Assembly (NCBI GenBank): GCA_050084515.1
Contig: CM114271.1
Span: forward strand, 2,666,001-2,730,000
Direction: 5' to 3'
From: Blasia pusilla
Lineage: Eukaryota > Marchantiophyta > Marchantiopsida > Blasiales
DNA: 64,000 nt
The notes beneath the pieces were generated by a model. It worked only from the letters and a program-made list of their open reading frames with translations, was not told where the DNA came from and ran no database searches. The first letter of the stretch is position 1; each line of letters begins with the position of its first letter. This document shows, piece after piece, positions 1 through 13,666 of this stretch. Both the position numbers and the translations under genes were made by a program.

Positions 1-2
1 CT

Positions 3-94
3 AGGATGGATGTACCTACGTGGTTGAACACGTCAGCGTTTGAGTGACAGAGTAGGATGGATCTACCTACGTGGTTGAACACGTCAGCATCTGA
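3..94. repeat. Direct duplication of about 42 bp
   Basis: Two near-identical blocks lie at about 3-45 and 52-94. Both contain GTGGTTGAACACGTCAGC and differ at only a few positions. The duplication runs to the left window edge, so it may be part of a longer array that cannot be seen here. No coding potential is apparent. Confidence 0.8.
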
Positions 95-152
95 GAACCA
101 CTGCAGTTGAGAAGGAAGAGGCTAAGATCATGCCAGGCAGGCTGGCTGACTT

Positions 153-850
153 GGCAACCCCAATGGGGTGGCTCAAAGCTCCTCTAACAACCCATTTTAC
201 GGTTGGAGAAGACTATGGCAACCCTAGTAGGGCGTGTCAAAGCTCTGATTTTACCACTATAGAATGTTCTGGCAACCGTACTAGGGTGGCTCAAAGCTCA
301 TATAGCAACCGATTTTACGGTTGGAGGAAACTCTCTCAACCCCAATAGGCTATCTCAAAGCTCCTCTAACAATCAATTTTACGGCTAAAGGAAACTCTAG
401 CAACCCTACTAGGGCAGTTCAAAGCTCCTCTAACAATGGATTTTGCCGTTGGAGAAAACTCTCGAAACCCTAGTAGGGGGCGTCAAACCTCCTCTACCAA
501 CCAATTTTACGACTGGAGAAAAATATGGCAACCGTAAGGCATCTCAGAGCTCCTCCAACAACCAATTTTATGGTTGAAGAAAACTCTGGCAACCCTTGTA
601 GGGTGACTCAAAGCTCTTCTAACAACCAAGTTTACAATTGGAGAAAAAATTGGCAACCCTAGTAGGGTGGCTCAAAGCTCCACTTTTGACAACTAATTTT
701 ATGGCTGGAGAAAAATATTGCAACCCTGGTAAGGCAGCTCAAAGCTCCTCCAACAACCAATTTTGTGGTGGAAGCAAACTCTGGCAACCCTTGTAGGGTG
801 ACTCAAAGCTCTTCTTCTAACAACCAAGTTTACAATTGGAGAAAAATTAT
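153..850. repeat. Minisatellite, about 11 units of 54-68 bp
   Basis: A degenerate tandem array. Each unit begins with GGCAACCCTAGTAGGG or a close variant, continues with CTCAAAGCTCCTCTAACAAC, and ends with a TTTTACGGTTGGAG variant. Units start near 153, 216, 271 and then about every 62 bp to 850. Two nearly identical units (about 603 and 785) are separated by two more different ones, which suggests duplication of a multi-unit block. The small open frames across it are by-products of the repeat. Confidence 0.85.
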
Positions 851-3800
851 GGAAGGATTACTCCCCTCATGGTGACACCTCTTTGTTTGACATTTGGTAT
901 CAAACATGTTCCCCCCTCAATATATGTTTCACTACCAAGTTTGAAAGTATGGGTTTAGTCTTGTATCCATCACGCATTGTAAATCATTTGATGTTCGGAT
1001 ACTTTGCTAGTAGTTGGAAGAAGAGATCCTCTTTGCGAAAATTGCAATAAATTACAATATCTTTGATGCAAATTCTCCATGAGATTATATCCATTGAGTA
1101 TTAGCTTGAGCTATATGATAAGATGGATCTTCATATTTTTAAGCCCTAGCAGCCAGTAGTAAATTTGGGAATTATTAATTTGGTAAGTTAGTCTAAGGAG
1201 ACAAGAAGTTGGGTTAGGCAAAGACGGGGAACCAGAATTGTATGAGTGTTTATTAGCTGTAAAGTTTGATTATGGGCTTTTGTATGTTTTGACAAATTAT
1301 GAGTGGTAGTAATTATTCGGAACACTCCTAAGAGGAAAAATCCATCAACATGTTCTTGTGAGAGATCGATCCAACAACGTCATTTGAAAGCATGGAGTTA
1401 CAACATTAGTATAGTTGATAAAGAGGTACTAACCACAATAGGATTAAAGACTAAAGGCACTTCTAGCATCATGGATGAGTAACACCAATTCAAGAATTGA
1501 CAATCCATGACGTACAATGCGAGAATAGTGATTAGGTTAGAACGATGATGAGATGCTGGAAAAACTGTGTAATCAAGTTGAATCAACTATAACTAGTTGA
1601 GAAGAATGCATAATTTTTTATCATAAAGAAGACAAGAGGTTTTCTTCTCCTTTGAATGCACGAGAATAGATATAATGTTCTTCCCAAAGAGAAAACTTCT
1701 CCTAAATCCTTGCATTACATTATTTCATTTCCACTGTTTGATGATTTGTAGTACAACGTGTTTGGTGGTTTAAGTATGTTTATAATTCCAACTATCTTCC
1801 TATCTTAGATCTTGTTTATATGCCGATTGATACTCCACATTTGCTCTTTGCCACTTCTAAACCTTAAACCTTCATTTTAGTGATGGTGCTCGGATTGTGT
1901 GTACTAAAAAGTATTTGTATAACATCTAGAGATGTTCACTAACTTCTTTCCTCCATGGGTTACCTTGATAAAGTACAATCTAAATGTGAGGTTAGAAATT
2001 TTATTTTAGTGTGATTTGATAGGTGACCACGGATAGCATACATGTGAAATTTACAACAATTTTATGCATGGTAATGACTACTTTCTTTCCAATGAAAAAG
2101 GTGATTTATGGCTACAAGGAATGGCTACAAGGAATGCCCTATGACCACCAACACTCCATGATGGCAAGAGAACACAAAACAAGACAACTCTTTGAAGGTA
2201 CCATATCTCCTCCATTATTTTGTGTTCTAATACTAACCTATTTGCCATGAGATTTGGACTCCATTATTCTGTGAGGAAAATTACGATATGGTACAATAAT
2301 ATGGCAGATAATAATAACTTATTTGCCTTTTGCCATGCTTTGTAGCCATACGTGCAATGCTTGTTTTATTGCATTTCCTAAGGTGTCCAAGTTATTTGGA
2401 GAATGTTTAAATCAACTTTACTCCAATACCTTCTGAGTGAGCCAAACAACCTGTATGAGTGATAGAAAATTTAGGGGGATGGAGAATGGGAGTCACTAAG
2501 AGATTAAGTGTATTTCGTGAATAAGTGCAACTTATATTAGAAAATAAAAACTATAATAGTCTTAGTTGAGCCCTATCAAGCATTGAGGTTTGCCCAGGGA
2601 CAAGTGGGATCTTTGACCATTATTGCACAAGGAGAAGGGATGTGAGTATATACCTCTAAATACTCCTCAAAGATAGCCCAAAAGGCAAGGTGCATTTCTC
2701 CCATCAGACTTGTGGGGAGAAGCCAAAAATATAGTGCCCAAGTTTCATTAGTCTTACGTCTATTTTGTAGGGGTGTGCATTTAGTCACGTAAATTATTGT
2801 CAACCATATTACAATGACCTTCACTATAGACTCTTAATCCATTTGACCACCTTTTGTAAACAAATCGATGAAGACAAAGGCCACTTGACTCATTTTGATT
2901 AAATTAAAGCAAGATAATAAACTGTAAAGAAAGAGAAGGAGTCTTTTCGGCATGTATGGAATTAGGAAGACAAAAAAAAGGTGACCCATCACACAATAAG
3001 TGACTTAGAAGAGTGAAAAAGGTTCAAGGCCAAAACCAGCAGATACAGGAAAATAAGGAATATATTAAAAGTAACATGTCCCCAAAAGAAGCTCCTTAGA
3101 GGTAAACTAACCAACAACAAAATCAATGTTTGCCCCATGCACCATAATCTCAACTTCCACACAGAATACCTCTAATAAGAGTCTTGATAGTAAACCCCTA
3201 CTCCTTACTTCATATCTCTCATCATATGTGGCAGATAGGCCTCAAATACCAAGTACCAGGAGTGTGGTGCTCATGCATGCCCTTCATCAGTTGCATGAAA
3301 AGGTGCAGAAACTTTAGATTGCCTGACCTTCCATAGCCTGCTGTGAGGGGACAGGTAACTGCCATTTTCATCACCATAACCAGAATTGTAGTTCTGCTAA
3401 CCCTCTGCCTTCTACCGGAACCCAACCAACCAACCACTACTCTTTCAAGTGAGTGAGTGGATGGATGCGATGGGTTGTAGTTTGTAGTCAGAGGTGCAAA
3501 TTGCAGCTTTTATCAAGTTCATTGCAGTTGACACTGCAATGTTAGATTCCAAAAGGTTGTTCTAAGACTAGCCTCATTAATAGGTGCAATGCCGGTAGCC
3601 TTGTCAGCACAGCTTTTCTAGATCACATCGTGTTTCTAGACATGCCCAGCAATCTGTGAAGGCTTTATGTCTACTTTTGATCAGACAGACTACTGAAATA
3701 CAGATACTGCAGCAATCGCAGTCGGAAGAATGTTATTGTAGCACATGGACACTTTAGAAAGACGTAAACTTGACAATTGAATAGGTTTTACAATGGGAAA

Positions 3801-4815
3801 TTAGCCACATGCACAGGTCAGGAACAGCCCACTTAAGCTGGGAGGTACAAAAATATGAATTTGTATTTTATACAAAGAATGGATGATTTTCCAGAAAGTC
3901 CACTTCTAACAAATGCAACTGCCCTCTGCAGGGACTTTCGTCATCAATACCATAGAAACAGGTCTGCTGTGATACGTACCAAACCCTCGGGTCCTTTCAT
4001 AGAAACAGGAATTCAGGTGCAAAAGTCCACCTGTTTCCTGGAAGAGGGGGAATTAACTTCCTCATCTTTCAACCAGAAAGAAACAAGCACTGTTCTGGAT
4101 CTTCAATTTGTCAAAAATGTGGTCAAACTGCCATAGATACTTGGCAGTGATACCAAGTTGATGGTGACTCTCTAGTGTCACTTGCCTCAATGTCCTGGAA
4201 TATGCAACAAGGAAACTTTCATCACAAAGAGTCCAATGAATCTCATCAATTCATGGAGCAGGCATCCAGTACATGAGCATGTTCTGCTTCGGCAGTGAAA
4301 CCAAGGTCATCAAGTGAGCAGCAACGCCAGCGCTATTTCAGAAAATGGCACAGCATCTAATCCAAAAGATCTGAAAGTTGACTAACATCAACTAAACAGA
4401 CTAGACATGAATCAACCTAACAACCTGAGTAGTACAAAAAGCCACTTTTGACATTCACTTCCCTTCCCCATACAATGCTCTTCTACTGTCCTGGATTGCA
4501 GGTGAGCATAAGCAAAAGCGAAGTCAGTACTGTGTGGGCACATACAGTTTTCACCCTACCAACAATGACCACTAAGGTTATGCGATCTAGTCAGACAGCA
4601 GCAACTGTACCCCACACGAATCAATTTTGGCGTGATGATACACATCAGGCACACGAAAGAGAGCTCTCGGACATTGATAAACACAGCACACTGAGGTTGG
4701 TGATGAGCACAATTACTTACATAGCGGATAGTTCACTGAGAACGGCACTCAATGACACGGTCTTCTCAATTTGAGTATGGCCTAATGCCAAGCTCCCTGC
4801 TTCAAGGAGCAGTTG
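851..4815. other. Non-coding DNA, 3' flank of the WRKY gene
   Basis: No supported gene was found in this stretch. It is moderately AT-rich with only short open frames lacking recognisable motifs. A 13 bp tandem duplication (GGCTACAAGGAAT twice) sits near 2110-2136. The part nearest 4815 must include the 3' untranslated region and terminator of the minus-strand WRKY gene, but I cannot place a polyadenylation site with confidence. Confidence 0.5.
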
Positions 4816-7800
4816 CTAGTCTGTGCACATACTATGATGCCTTTTTCGCCGTTTCCAGTGTGGTATAGCAACGGGACGAGGTAAGGTCTTTCCTGGTTGA
4901 GGATGATTATGCACACCCTCATAAAAGTGTCTCACATGGCCTTCTGTTGTGCGTTCCTCAATTTTCCGAGCAATACATCCAATGTTTGTACATCCATAGA
5001 ACACGCGCGGTCGGACCATTCCTGGCAAAGCAATCTCTCCATACTTTCTCCAATTGTAACCATCTAATGATATCTTCCCAGGTGCATTGTTGGCCCCATT
5101 CTTCCCATCATTGGCTGCCGCAACTTTTGATGCAGAAGACTCTTGGAGTGGTGCAGAATGCCGGCCACCTCTAGGCTGAACTGGCTTTTTCACTGGAGCT
5201 TCAATTACCTGGAAGTCCGGTCATAGAGGTCACAGTCAACAGAAGCTAGTAACTCTGTCAGAGAAGATGGACCATACATGGGAGAAGAGCACTCATGAAA
5301 TCTTAAGGAATTATCGACAAACATTCCCTTTGACATATCAATTCCCTAACTAAGAATGACAACTGGTTGAATTGAAGTGAATTGAAACCTATTCGAAGTA
5401 ATCATGCTCTCTGAGTCTCACAACCCATAATTACCACCCCTCATGGCCATTACAATTTGAGCTCCCGTCATTTACAAGATTTGCAAGTTGCAATCCACTT
5501 GAACCATAAACCTGTGGTATCTCCTTTGGAAAAACACTCGGATACCTCAAGTTGTAAGAACATAGTAACTTGGAGTTTACTGTAGTGAAGAGTAACTCAT
5601 AGAATTACTGTAGTAACTTGGTGTTTTTCTGCAGTATATAGTAATTTGTTGTTACCAGAGATTTACCTCAGTAATTCACAGTGAATTACTATGGACGGCA
5701 GATCCTAGCCCTAAAATGTAGAACTTGATCTTTTGGCTGTATATAAACCCTTGTGGGTGCCCTGCGAATTTAGATTCACAAACCTTTTCATATGCAACTC
5801 TCTGAGCTTGAGGAGCTGATTGAGCAGCACTGAGTGCCCTTTGCTCACCTAAGTGGAGTGTTCTTCTGGCCTGAGTAGTGCAGTGTGCTTCTGCTTACAG
5901 ACTGAGTGGTCTGCTGACCTGAGGGGTTCAGTGAGTCTTGTGAAGCAAGGTGTCTAGTACTACTAACCTGAGTGGTTGCACTAAGCGTGCTTGTTAACGC
6001 TAGGTAGTCTGGCGGTACAGGTTGTCTAGTACTCTCCTCTACAATCTAACCTGAGTGATTGCTATTGCACTAAGTGTGCTTGTGAGAGCTAGGTTGTAGG
6101 GAATCTCTGAAATTTTAAAACCTCAACATCTTTACATGTACAACTGGCAGCCATGCCAAGTTGAAACCCTGCTACCCTACTGCCCCTGCACATGCTACTC
6201 CCTAGAAGAATGGCCTTCCTACAAGTGCCTCTTCCAAACCCAAATCGGCCATATTTTCTGTGTCCTGGTCAGAATAAGGTAGGTTTCGTTTGAAGTAAGT
6301 TATTTCGGAATGAAATGTTGTTGACTTTAACACAGCCTCAGCCTCAACAACTACTATAGCATGGATGCCATAAAGAAGTACCCAAGGAGGTAAACAAATG
6401 CGACCAATCTACTTGAAAAAACCAGAAGGAAATAAAACGTGAACAGAAAGAGTGCAACTTCACATCCAGTGACTGTCCAAAACTTTCAAAATGGACAAAA
6501 CTTAACCAACCAAAAAACTGGAAATGCTTGCTTAAGCCTGCTTTCAAACTGCTGCATTATTCTAACACATAGCAAGTCCCAGATCTCAGAATAATGCAGC
6601 ATTAAACAAGTGTGCTCATATGCTAGCGTTACAGTCACAGTTTCTTTTCAAATGTCCCATAAAGCGACTGTGTGATCGTAACGCTAGCATATAATATGCA
6701 ATCAGTTTAACATATTTGTTACCTTCAAATCACTGATGCAGATTGCACTCATTAAGTAGTGCCTGTCATTAACTTGCACCATAGACCACACCCTGACTGG
6801 ACTATATTAGTCGCTGGGATGGGCAAAGAGGGATAGGCAGGCTGGAGGCAGCAATTGCACTTCCCAGGAGGTCACTCATCCATACTAGTCAGCTCAAGGA
6901 CACTTGACTGCAGATTTCTGACACGAGCTGGTGCAGTAGATGCTGTATGACCACACAACTGCGAGCTATTGACGCAGCGATTCAGATGAGTGTCACTGTG
7001 ACCCAATTACAGGGATGAATCCTGAAGCCAGAATGACCTATGGTGATCTTTTAGAGTAAAAATGTCGGTACCACACTTGAAAAGTTATAAATTCACACAA
7101 TGCATTACTGCAAGAGTACCTGATCCGGGAACAGTTGGAGTCAAGGAACTAGACTGAATAAATGGATGCCAGGATTATTTGTAATCACTGGGAAACTTGA
7201 AACTGAGGGATCCCAGGACATTGAATCTAGCAGAGACCTGTACAGCCGAATTTCAGTCTCCTTGGCTTCTACACACCATGAAGGAGCATATCTGTTAGTC
7301 AGCATGAGTTCTACCTTTCAAGATTTGAGATCAGACCATGGGACCAAGGTTAGTATATTACTTTAAGGTGCACAGACTTGCTCTCTCCTGGGTGTGGATC
7401 GTCCATGCCCCAGGTAGAACTTTCCAGACTGGTACCAGCCCCAATTGTAAGCACCACCAGGTGATTGAATCCCCATGCTCAGCCGCAATTGAGCCCACCC
7501 ATTAGCTCTCAAGCCGGTTATGTGATGGATTTTCAGCTAACAATTCTGCCAACTACCACTTGATATGCCAGAAGACAACTAGAATGAGACCAAGACCAAG
7601 AGGACAGGCCGTCAGACTACTCAGTAAGAGCCCAATATCATGGGACTTGTAGCACTAGGACGCCTAGAGTCTATGGCTGAAGGACACCCATCTTGTCCAA
7701 GAAGCCCAAAATGAAGAAAAAGTATACCCACTGTCAGTCTTCAGGGGTCAGCACAAGGACATGGTCCTTAGGATTTTCAAGGCCTACAGGACCTTTGATG

Positions 7801-9938
7801 GCCCAAGGACAGATCGCAGTAGAACGCAGTAAATGTTTTAGCCAGATTCAATCATCCTGGAGTGCTCTTGATATCAGTCCAGTTTGTTCGCTATAGGTCC
7901 ATCTGGCGGCCACATCTTGGTGCCAGTGGTGTCCACTGGCACCAGGAAGAAGCTCATAGATGCTGAGGTAGGAACTTTGCCCTCTAAGTAGTGGCTTTCA
8001 TAGTCATGTAACCATACACCCAAAGGATACTACTAAGAGAATCATGGGAGACCTGAGACAAACCAGGTATAGTTTTGCACTTCCTACACAGGGCGGAGCG
8101 AGAACTTGAGCACCTCAGCACTTTCACCCAAACCAACTGCTACCAGGATCATGCTTACAGGAATTGATCCTCAGCCAGGGAAATCAAAGTTACAATCATG
8201 AAAGAATGAAACAGGTTTGAATTCTCTGCTGGTCACTAAGAGGGTAGACATAGTACACACTGGCTAAAACTACACCAGGAAAGAAAAATAGTAGAGTTTT
8301 GCTGTTTCTACTCCAACAGAGTCCATTACATGAAACAGGGCAACCTGATCACAAATATGAAAGGTAACAAGTCCAAATTTTATCACTCAGAACGCACACA
8401 TAAGTTTGACCACATCAACGGAGTGATTACATGGAAAGAGGAAGTAACAAATTTAGATCCAAAGTGTTGTCGAAGGAAAGAAGCCTTGTTTCTCTCCTCT
8501 GATGGGCACGGTGACTTTGGAGAATTCTGCGCATACTGAAGTTCAAACTGGGCAGAGACAAGTTATGATGTCAGACCATGAAGCAAGTAAACTACAGTCC
8601 ATCAAAGCCGATGTCACACACCTGTGACTCGCGATTGTGGACACCTTGAAGTCGAGCAAGCTCAATCTCAATTTTGACCATCTTTTGCCGAAGATCCTCA
8701 TACTCCTGAAGAGATCATCCATCCACATCAGCCAAACACCATCGCGAAGTTGACTGGTCGAACGACACAAGCTGCAAGGCTATGTACAACGTCTACATTG
8801 CCTGTTGGAAGAGGAGTCCTGGCATCACATCCATCACTGCGACTCAAATCTCCTGGAATCACTCCACTCAACACACCCCAAATCCCTTTCCCTCTCTGGA
8901 GGGTGCAGTAATTGTTAACCATGTCCCAATACAGAACAAATGAAAGACAACCCCGTCCAGTTCAGCCATATCTACCATATGGTCCCATCCCTACTCCCAC
9001 AAACTAGTTGAATTCGACTGTGACATATTCGTCACCTTATTGTTTCAACCGAGAGCATGATTTGTTGAGCTGCTCACCTCTTTCAGTCTGCTGATTTCTA
9101 CTTCCACTGGAACTGGAGTGGCTCCATTCGATTCCTGAGGACTGGAGTGATTGTTGTTACAAGGCACAGCCCAAGTCTCTGTACCTCCTTGGGCATCCTG
9201 CACATTTCCTGAACATTCACCTTCAACCGCACCAGAATCCACCACCTGCTGTCTCACCGCTGCTACCTCGTGCACTCTACATTCCTCTCCTAACCCTAAC
9301 CCTAAGTCCAGTCCAGCTTGGTCGGCACCATTGTCGTCAACCAAATGCTCCAAAGGTCTTGAGAGTTGCTTCCCCACTCTGCAAATATCCTCTGCGGCAT
9401 GGGTTTCGCACCGAACAGGTTCATCTTCAGATGAAACCACAACTCCAAATCTCATGCAGCCCTCGACCACACAGTGCTCAAACATAACCATCCACGCTTC
9501 GCGATGCTGAGAGCATCTTGAAGGTCCTGTGGAATGGCCGTAAGTTGCCGACATTTTACAAGACCATACTTCACATTGAGGGTCCTTGCTGCGCATCCAC
9601 AGACACTCTCGGCTTCTCTCCGTGAACGGTTCTCTCTCCTGCCAAACCACCAAAAGGTCCGGGTTGCTACCCACGACCTCCCCTCCAATCTCTGCATCCA
9701 GGGGCTTGACTTCGAAGATTTGGGTGGTATCCACCTCGCTGCAGAGAACAATTGGGTGATCGATGTCATCCTTCTCTTTCTTGATGCACAGAAATGGGCC
9801 GTTCACATCCACAAAGTCGTCGTCGTCCTTGTTGCAGTACTCCTGTTTTATGATAATGGTGTTGCCGCTGGGATCTATGAGTTCCGATCCCATCTCGTCA
9901 GGGCCACCCACGAAGCTGCCCATTCGGCTGCCTTCCAC
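4816..9938 (-). CDS. WRKY transcription factor with N-terminal Cys/His repeats (spliced)
   Basis: Predicted nuclear DNA-binding regulator. Three exons splice in phase: 9938-9078 (287 aa, from the first ATG), 8705-8622 (28 aa) and 5208-4816 (130 aa plus stop), all with GT/AG borders. That gives about 445 aa. Exon 1 carries acidic patches, a double Cys/His unit near residues 121-182 (CEVWSC...CSQH and CVVEGC...CETH), and an EAR-like LDLGLGLG. The end of exon 1 plus exon 2 forms a heptad-rich helix (EYEDLRQKMVKIEIELARLQ), as in coiled-coil WRKY groups. Exon 3 holds one WRKY domain: NWRKYGE instead of WRKYGQ, then C-x4-C-x21-H-N-H, one residue shorter than the usual x22-23 spacer. A basic PHWKRRKRHH near the end could be a nuclear signal. 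Intron 2 is 3.4 kb and may hide another exon; a weak candidate lies near 7118-7155. The WRKY identity is secure. The exon 1 join rests on splice sites, phase and the continuing coiled coil. Confidence 0.85.
5555..6156. mobile_element. LTR-like insertion with 7 bp flanking repeats, in a WRKY intron
   Basis: A 602 bp block is flanked by identical CAAGTTG copies (5548-5554 and 6157-6163), which look like a target-site duplication. Inside is a TATA-like TGTATATAAACCC near 5738 followed by GC-richer sequence with an imperfect internal duplication around ACCTGAGTG and CACTAAG. That layout resembles a solo LTR. However, the ends are not TG...CA and 7 bp is longer than the usual 5 bp, so the class is uncertain. 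Confidence 0.45.
6550..6692. repeat. Two consecutive foldbacks in a WRKY intron
   Basis: The first is a perfect 14 bp inverted repeat, TGCTGCATTATTCT at 6550-6563 with its complement at 6588-6601. Only 15 bp further on, 6617-6641 pairs with 6667-6692 as an inverted repeat of about 25 bp (core ATATGCTAGCGTTAC) with one or two mismatches. No ORF or terminal target duplication was seen. It could be a decayed MITE or a hairpin-forming intronic element. Confidence 0.7.
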
Positions 9939-10608
9939 GATTCCAGAAAGTGATGGCCTCAGGCATTCGAGAAATCTCCGATGAAGACTGAGCAGGGTTC
10001 ATCCGCCGATGGACAGGAGAGAAATCAAGCAGTCCACGCGAGGAAAACAAGTAAGCGATTACTCCCGTCCACTGCTGCGTCCAGACGCTCATGACCAGCA
10101 CCAATCCCCAACTCCTCGCCCGACAATCCAAATCCACCTCACATCACTCGGATTCCACCGCGAAACCCGACGCATATGCAACAAATACATGGAGGGGAAA
10201 ACACTCCACTCTTTCTTCCCAGAACCCAAGTATGTTTACACTCATACAGCCATAACACTGCCATTTCCACATATCAAGCAAGTATCTGCGAAATTCCTAC
10301 AGCAAGAATTGAACGGATGAAATCGCTGCGGAGCATACTAACGCAATTCCACTCACCCGACCAGCGAAATCACCCTTCCCTCCTCATTCTGCCTTCCAAG
10401 CTCGCCCCTGTGCCTCCTCCGAATTTCCTCCCCCCACCCACGACGAGCACCTCCAGACAGCACAGCTCAGCTGGTAAATTCCTCCTCTCCAGGCTCAGCC
10501 AGCCTTCACTTGCTGCTCCTCATCCTGCGAGCCCACGGAGAGCCACCATCGCAGCAACCCCAACTAAGCTCCGTGGACCGACTCCAATTAGTCGTTTATG
10601 AGCGGTTA

Positions 10609-10652
<44 letters not shown>

Positions 10653-11250
10653 CAAGGCAAGGACAGGCACTGCTTCACGAGAATAGTGTCTCTCACACGA
10701 ACCTCAGAGGCACACGAAGGCTTTTCTGGATCCCCGTGGTAGTCACTTCGCTCATTCAGTCACTCATATTCCCTCTCCCTCTCGCTCTCTCTCTCTCTCA
10801 CTCTCACTGTGTGTGTGTGCGAAGACAGGCACTGCTACGTGCGAACAGTGTATCTCTCACACAAAGGCCTCTCTAAATGGACTATTATATTAATACGCCA
10901 CTTCGCTCATTCAGTCATATTCTCTCTCTATCTCTCTCTCTGTGTAATGACAGGCGGTGTGTCTGATGACAAGCACTACTTAATGAGAACAGACTCAGCG
11001 AAGTAAGCGAAGTGATTAAAACACTTCGCTCACCTCCCTCTCTCTCTCACTCCCCCTCTATCACTCTCCTCTAACACCTGAGGCTCCAAATTCTCGTCGC
11101 CGAGCCCGCAATCATTAGTTTGACCCTCGTCCGATCCTCTTCCTGGAATCCATCCACGAATCCTGCGCTTTTCCTGCGAGCCCTCTACAGTAATCCTCCT
11201 GCCACTGCCAGTCCACCGCGATAGATGAAAGAACAAACGTTCCTGCAATG
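9939..11250. promoter_or_regulatory. WRKY upstream region with triplicated CT-rich blocks
   Basis: This lies upstream of the minus-strand WRKY start. It contains a (TC)n run at 10611-10649 and shorter CT runs near 10780-10800, 10920-10942 and 11036-11052. A segment containing CACTTCGCTCATTCAGTCA, a CT run, and a GACAGGCACTGCT-like block repeats about three times between 10600 and 11050. Read on the gene's strand these are GA repeats, which in plants can bind GAGA/BPC-type factors. That role is only an inference. The TATA box and transcription start were not identified. Confidence 0.5.
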
Positions 11251-12640
11251 CCTATCACTACTCCTGTGCCTCACTCGAACTTCCTCTCTCTCTCTCTCTC
11301 TCACTCTTTATCCTTCTCCCTCCCCCCTCCCCTCACACTCTCTCTCTCTCTTTCTGTATGTGGGCACTGGGCTCTCCGAGTCTCCGCCACTGTCACTCAC
11401 CAGTCGGGCGGTCAGTCGGTCAGGGCAGGAAAAACCCCATGGATGTCTATATATATCAGTAGAAGACGGAACGCGATTGGGCTGTGGGGCTGATAGCAGT
11501 TAGTCACGCACACGCCGCCACTGCTTTCCAGAAGTCGTATTATTGCGAATGGTTCAGGATACCACGTGAGCGGATCGCGAATTCTTCTTCAGGGAAGTTC
11601 GCGGCTGTCGCGGATTAGGTGAGCGCGAATCTGAGGGATCGACGGTCGGAAGACGCGGTTGATCTCGTGCATTGCAGGACTCACTCCGTTTCACGTCCCA
11701 GATCTCTCCATCCCGACCGTCCGCCGCGGACTTCCCTGGCGCGCCAGCCCGTCAGCGACGCCATCTCCGCCGTTGGAGTTGAAACGGACGGCCGAGATGC
11801 GTCTGCAGGACCCAGTTAGGGCATTCATGATGTCGGTGACATGGTCCGGGTTAAAGGAGACGCGTCCACGTGTCCGTCCTGCCCGGGAGGTATCGCTGGT
11901 TTTGGAGAGATTCCCTTAAAGATGCCGAATCAGAGTTACCGATCGACAGTCGAGGAAACGGTCGACAACCTTCGCATCGGAGTCGTTCGATTGACGCGAC
12001 TGTTGTGACGTAGATGTTGCTCCGATCGTCCATGTCAGCATGGTGCTAGCCCACTCAGTGCAACAACAAGGACCGCTGGCGGGCCCCGAAGCTAACCCGA
12101 CACGGCACATTCATATCCGTCAGATTTTGGACGGTGATTCGGCACGGGTATCCGGAGCTTCGCGACTCCCAAAACCATGCCTTTTCTCGGCCCTCGGATC
12201 CTCCCCGCATCGGCTAAGATCGTCCGATCGGAAATGGTGAGAGATAATTATAAATAAATAACACAAAACAAAACCCACCGAAGTGACCGAACGAAGTACA
12301 CGGTCACATTTAATGACCAGTCCCGATATGGTACCCCACATCTCGACTCAGCGCGCGGCGCGACGGCATAGGAACGTTCTTATAAAGCATCTTATCCTCA
12401 TACATGTCCCCGAAAGACGCACAAAAAGTGTTTTGAGCTCCTCTCACTTTCAATCAACGAAGAAAGTGTATTAATAAATAGAAAATAGGATGGGATACAA
12501 ACGAGGGGTCAAGAGAGTAAAAAAAACCTCAAGGGCCAAAACTGCCCGAGGAGAAAGAAGGGGACCTTCCTCCTTAATGATCAAAATCACCAACAACAGA
12601 AACAATATCAGTAATATCTAGAGAACTATGACTATTATTA
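11251..12640. other. GC-richer intergenic DNA, no gene recognised
   Basis: A CT microsatellite lies near 11284-11355. After it the sequence turns GC-rich and CpG-rich to about 12370, including two CACGTG G-box cores (11563-11568 and 11867-11872). Open frames are short and show no family motif. It could be promoter DNA or the 5' part of an unseen gene, but nothing supports a specific call. Confidence 0.4.
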
Positions 12641-12689
12641 AGAGGGTCTCTAGCATTGGTGTCTCCAACCGTCGGAGCCCGTCGCAAAA

Positions 12690-12900
12690 GGTTGTGGGAG
12701 ACGCCGGCGCTAGAGGCCCACTTAGTAGTAGTCATAGCTCTCTTGTTGTTGCTGATATTGTCTCTGCTGTTGGTGAGTTTCGTCGTTAGGGGGGGGAATG
12801 CCCCCTTCTTCCTTTGTCTGGTCTTGTTGTGGCCTTCAGGTTTTGACTCTTTGAGTCCCCCTCTTTTGTATTTCCGATGGGTTTTCCATCACTCGTTTTT
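12690..12900 (+). mobile_element. Non-LTR retrotransposon 3' fragment (plus)
   Basis: This matches the 3' end of the non-LTR copy at 49530-50800 (compare about 50560-50760). It shares GGCCCACTTAGTAGTAGTCA, the segment coding for ADIVSAVG, and the following untranslated sequence with GGGGGG and CCCCCTTCTT. It is 5'-truncated. It abuts a fragment of the same family in the opposite orientation (12905-13241). Confidence 0.75.
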
Positions 12901-12904
12901 ATCG

Positions 12905-13241
12905 AAGTGCATCTTTCTCGCAAAAGCCCATTTGCCCGTGCATATTGCAAAGCTATGGAGACCCGTTGCCTACAGTAAAGTATCGCAGTGGCTAAGGACA
13001 ACCCATTTCTCGATTGGAGACGATGAGCGCAATCCGTAAGGAACGAGTCAAACCTCTCCCCCATAGCCCCATACATCTCAATGGCTTGGGGGATAAATCG
13101 ATATCCATCATGAAGTCGACTATAAATGTGGGTCTCCTTGACCGCCGCCGCTCTTTGTAGCAATCTCCCTTGTGCCACCATTTGGGCTCGCACCGCCTCC
13201 CGCGTAGGATCCGTCACTACAACATCCGCTACCACAATCAA
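12905..13241 (-). pseudogene. Non-LTR retrotransposon pol C-terminal fragment (minus)
   Basis: The translation contains DVVVTDPTREAVRAQ, THIYSRLHDGYRFIPQAIE and LATAILYCRQRVSIALQ. These match the plus-strand copy at 50220-50531 almost residue for residue. This is the region after the Cys/His motif in the C-terminal part of the pol protein. The homologous coding part stops near 12905, and the open frame that continues to 12786 simply reads antisense through the adjoining inverted fragment. The remaining DNA from 13262 to 13666 is AT-rich and holds nothing recognisable. Confidence 0.8.
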
Positions 13242-13666
13242 CCACGTCCGGGGAGTTTTCCCGGTCTGTACAACAATTTTTTGAATTCTGGAAAGCTAAA
13301 CAAATATAAATACAAAGGAACCCTTTCCTGAATCGTCGGTTTTTAGCCGATAAGTGAGAACCTGAATTGAAAATTCTCAAATTCTTCGTAACCTCGGTTC
13401 TCCGTGGACAATGCTTTCAACAGCAAGTTCCGCAAATATAGTTTACTAGTTAGGGCCCTTAAATGCACGGATCTTATATAAATATTCACTCTTTTTATAT
13501 AATATCAGTTAATTGTAAAAAAACATATGTCAAAAGAGGAAAAAGTAATAACTTTTTAAAAGAGGAGTCAAAAATACATAATGGAATGCAAAAGAAAATA
13601 GTAACTAGCCCACGCAAAAACCAACTCAACAAGTTACGCAATTAAATCTGATAATCACACTAATGG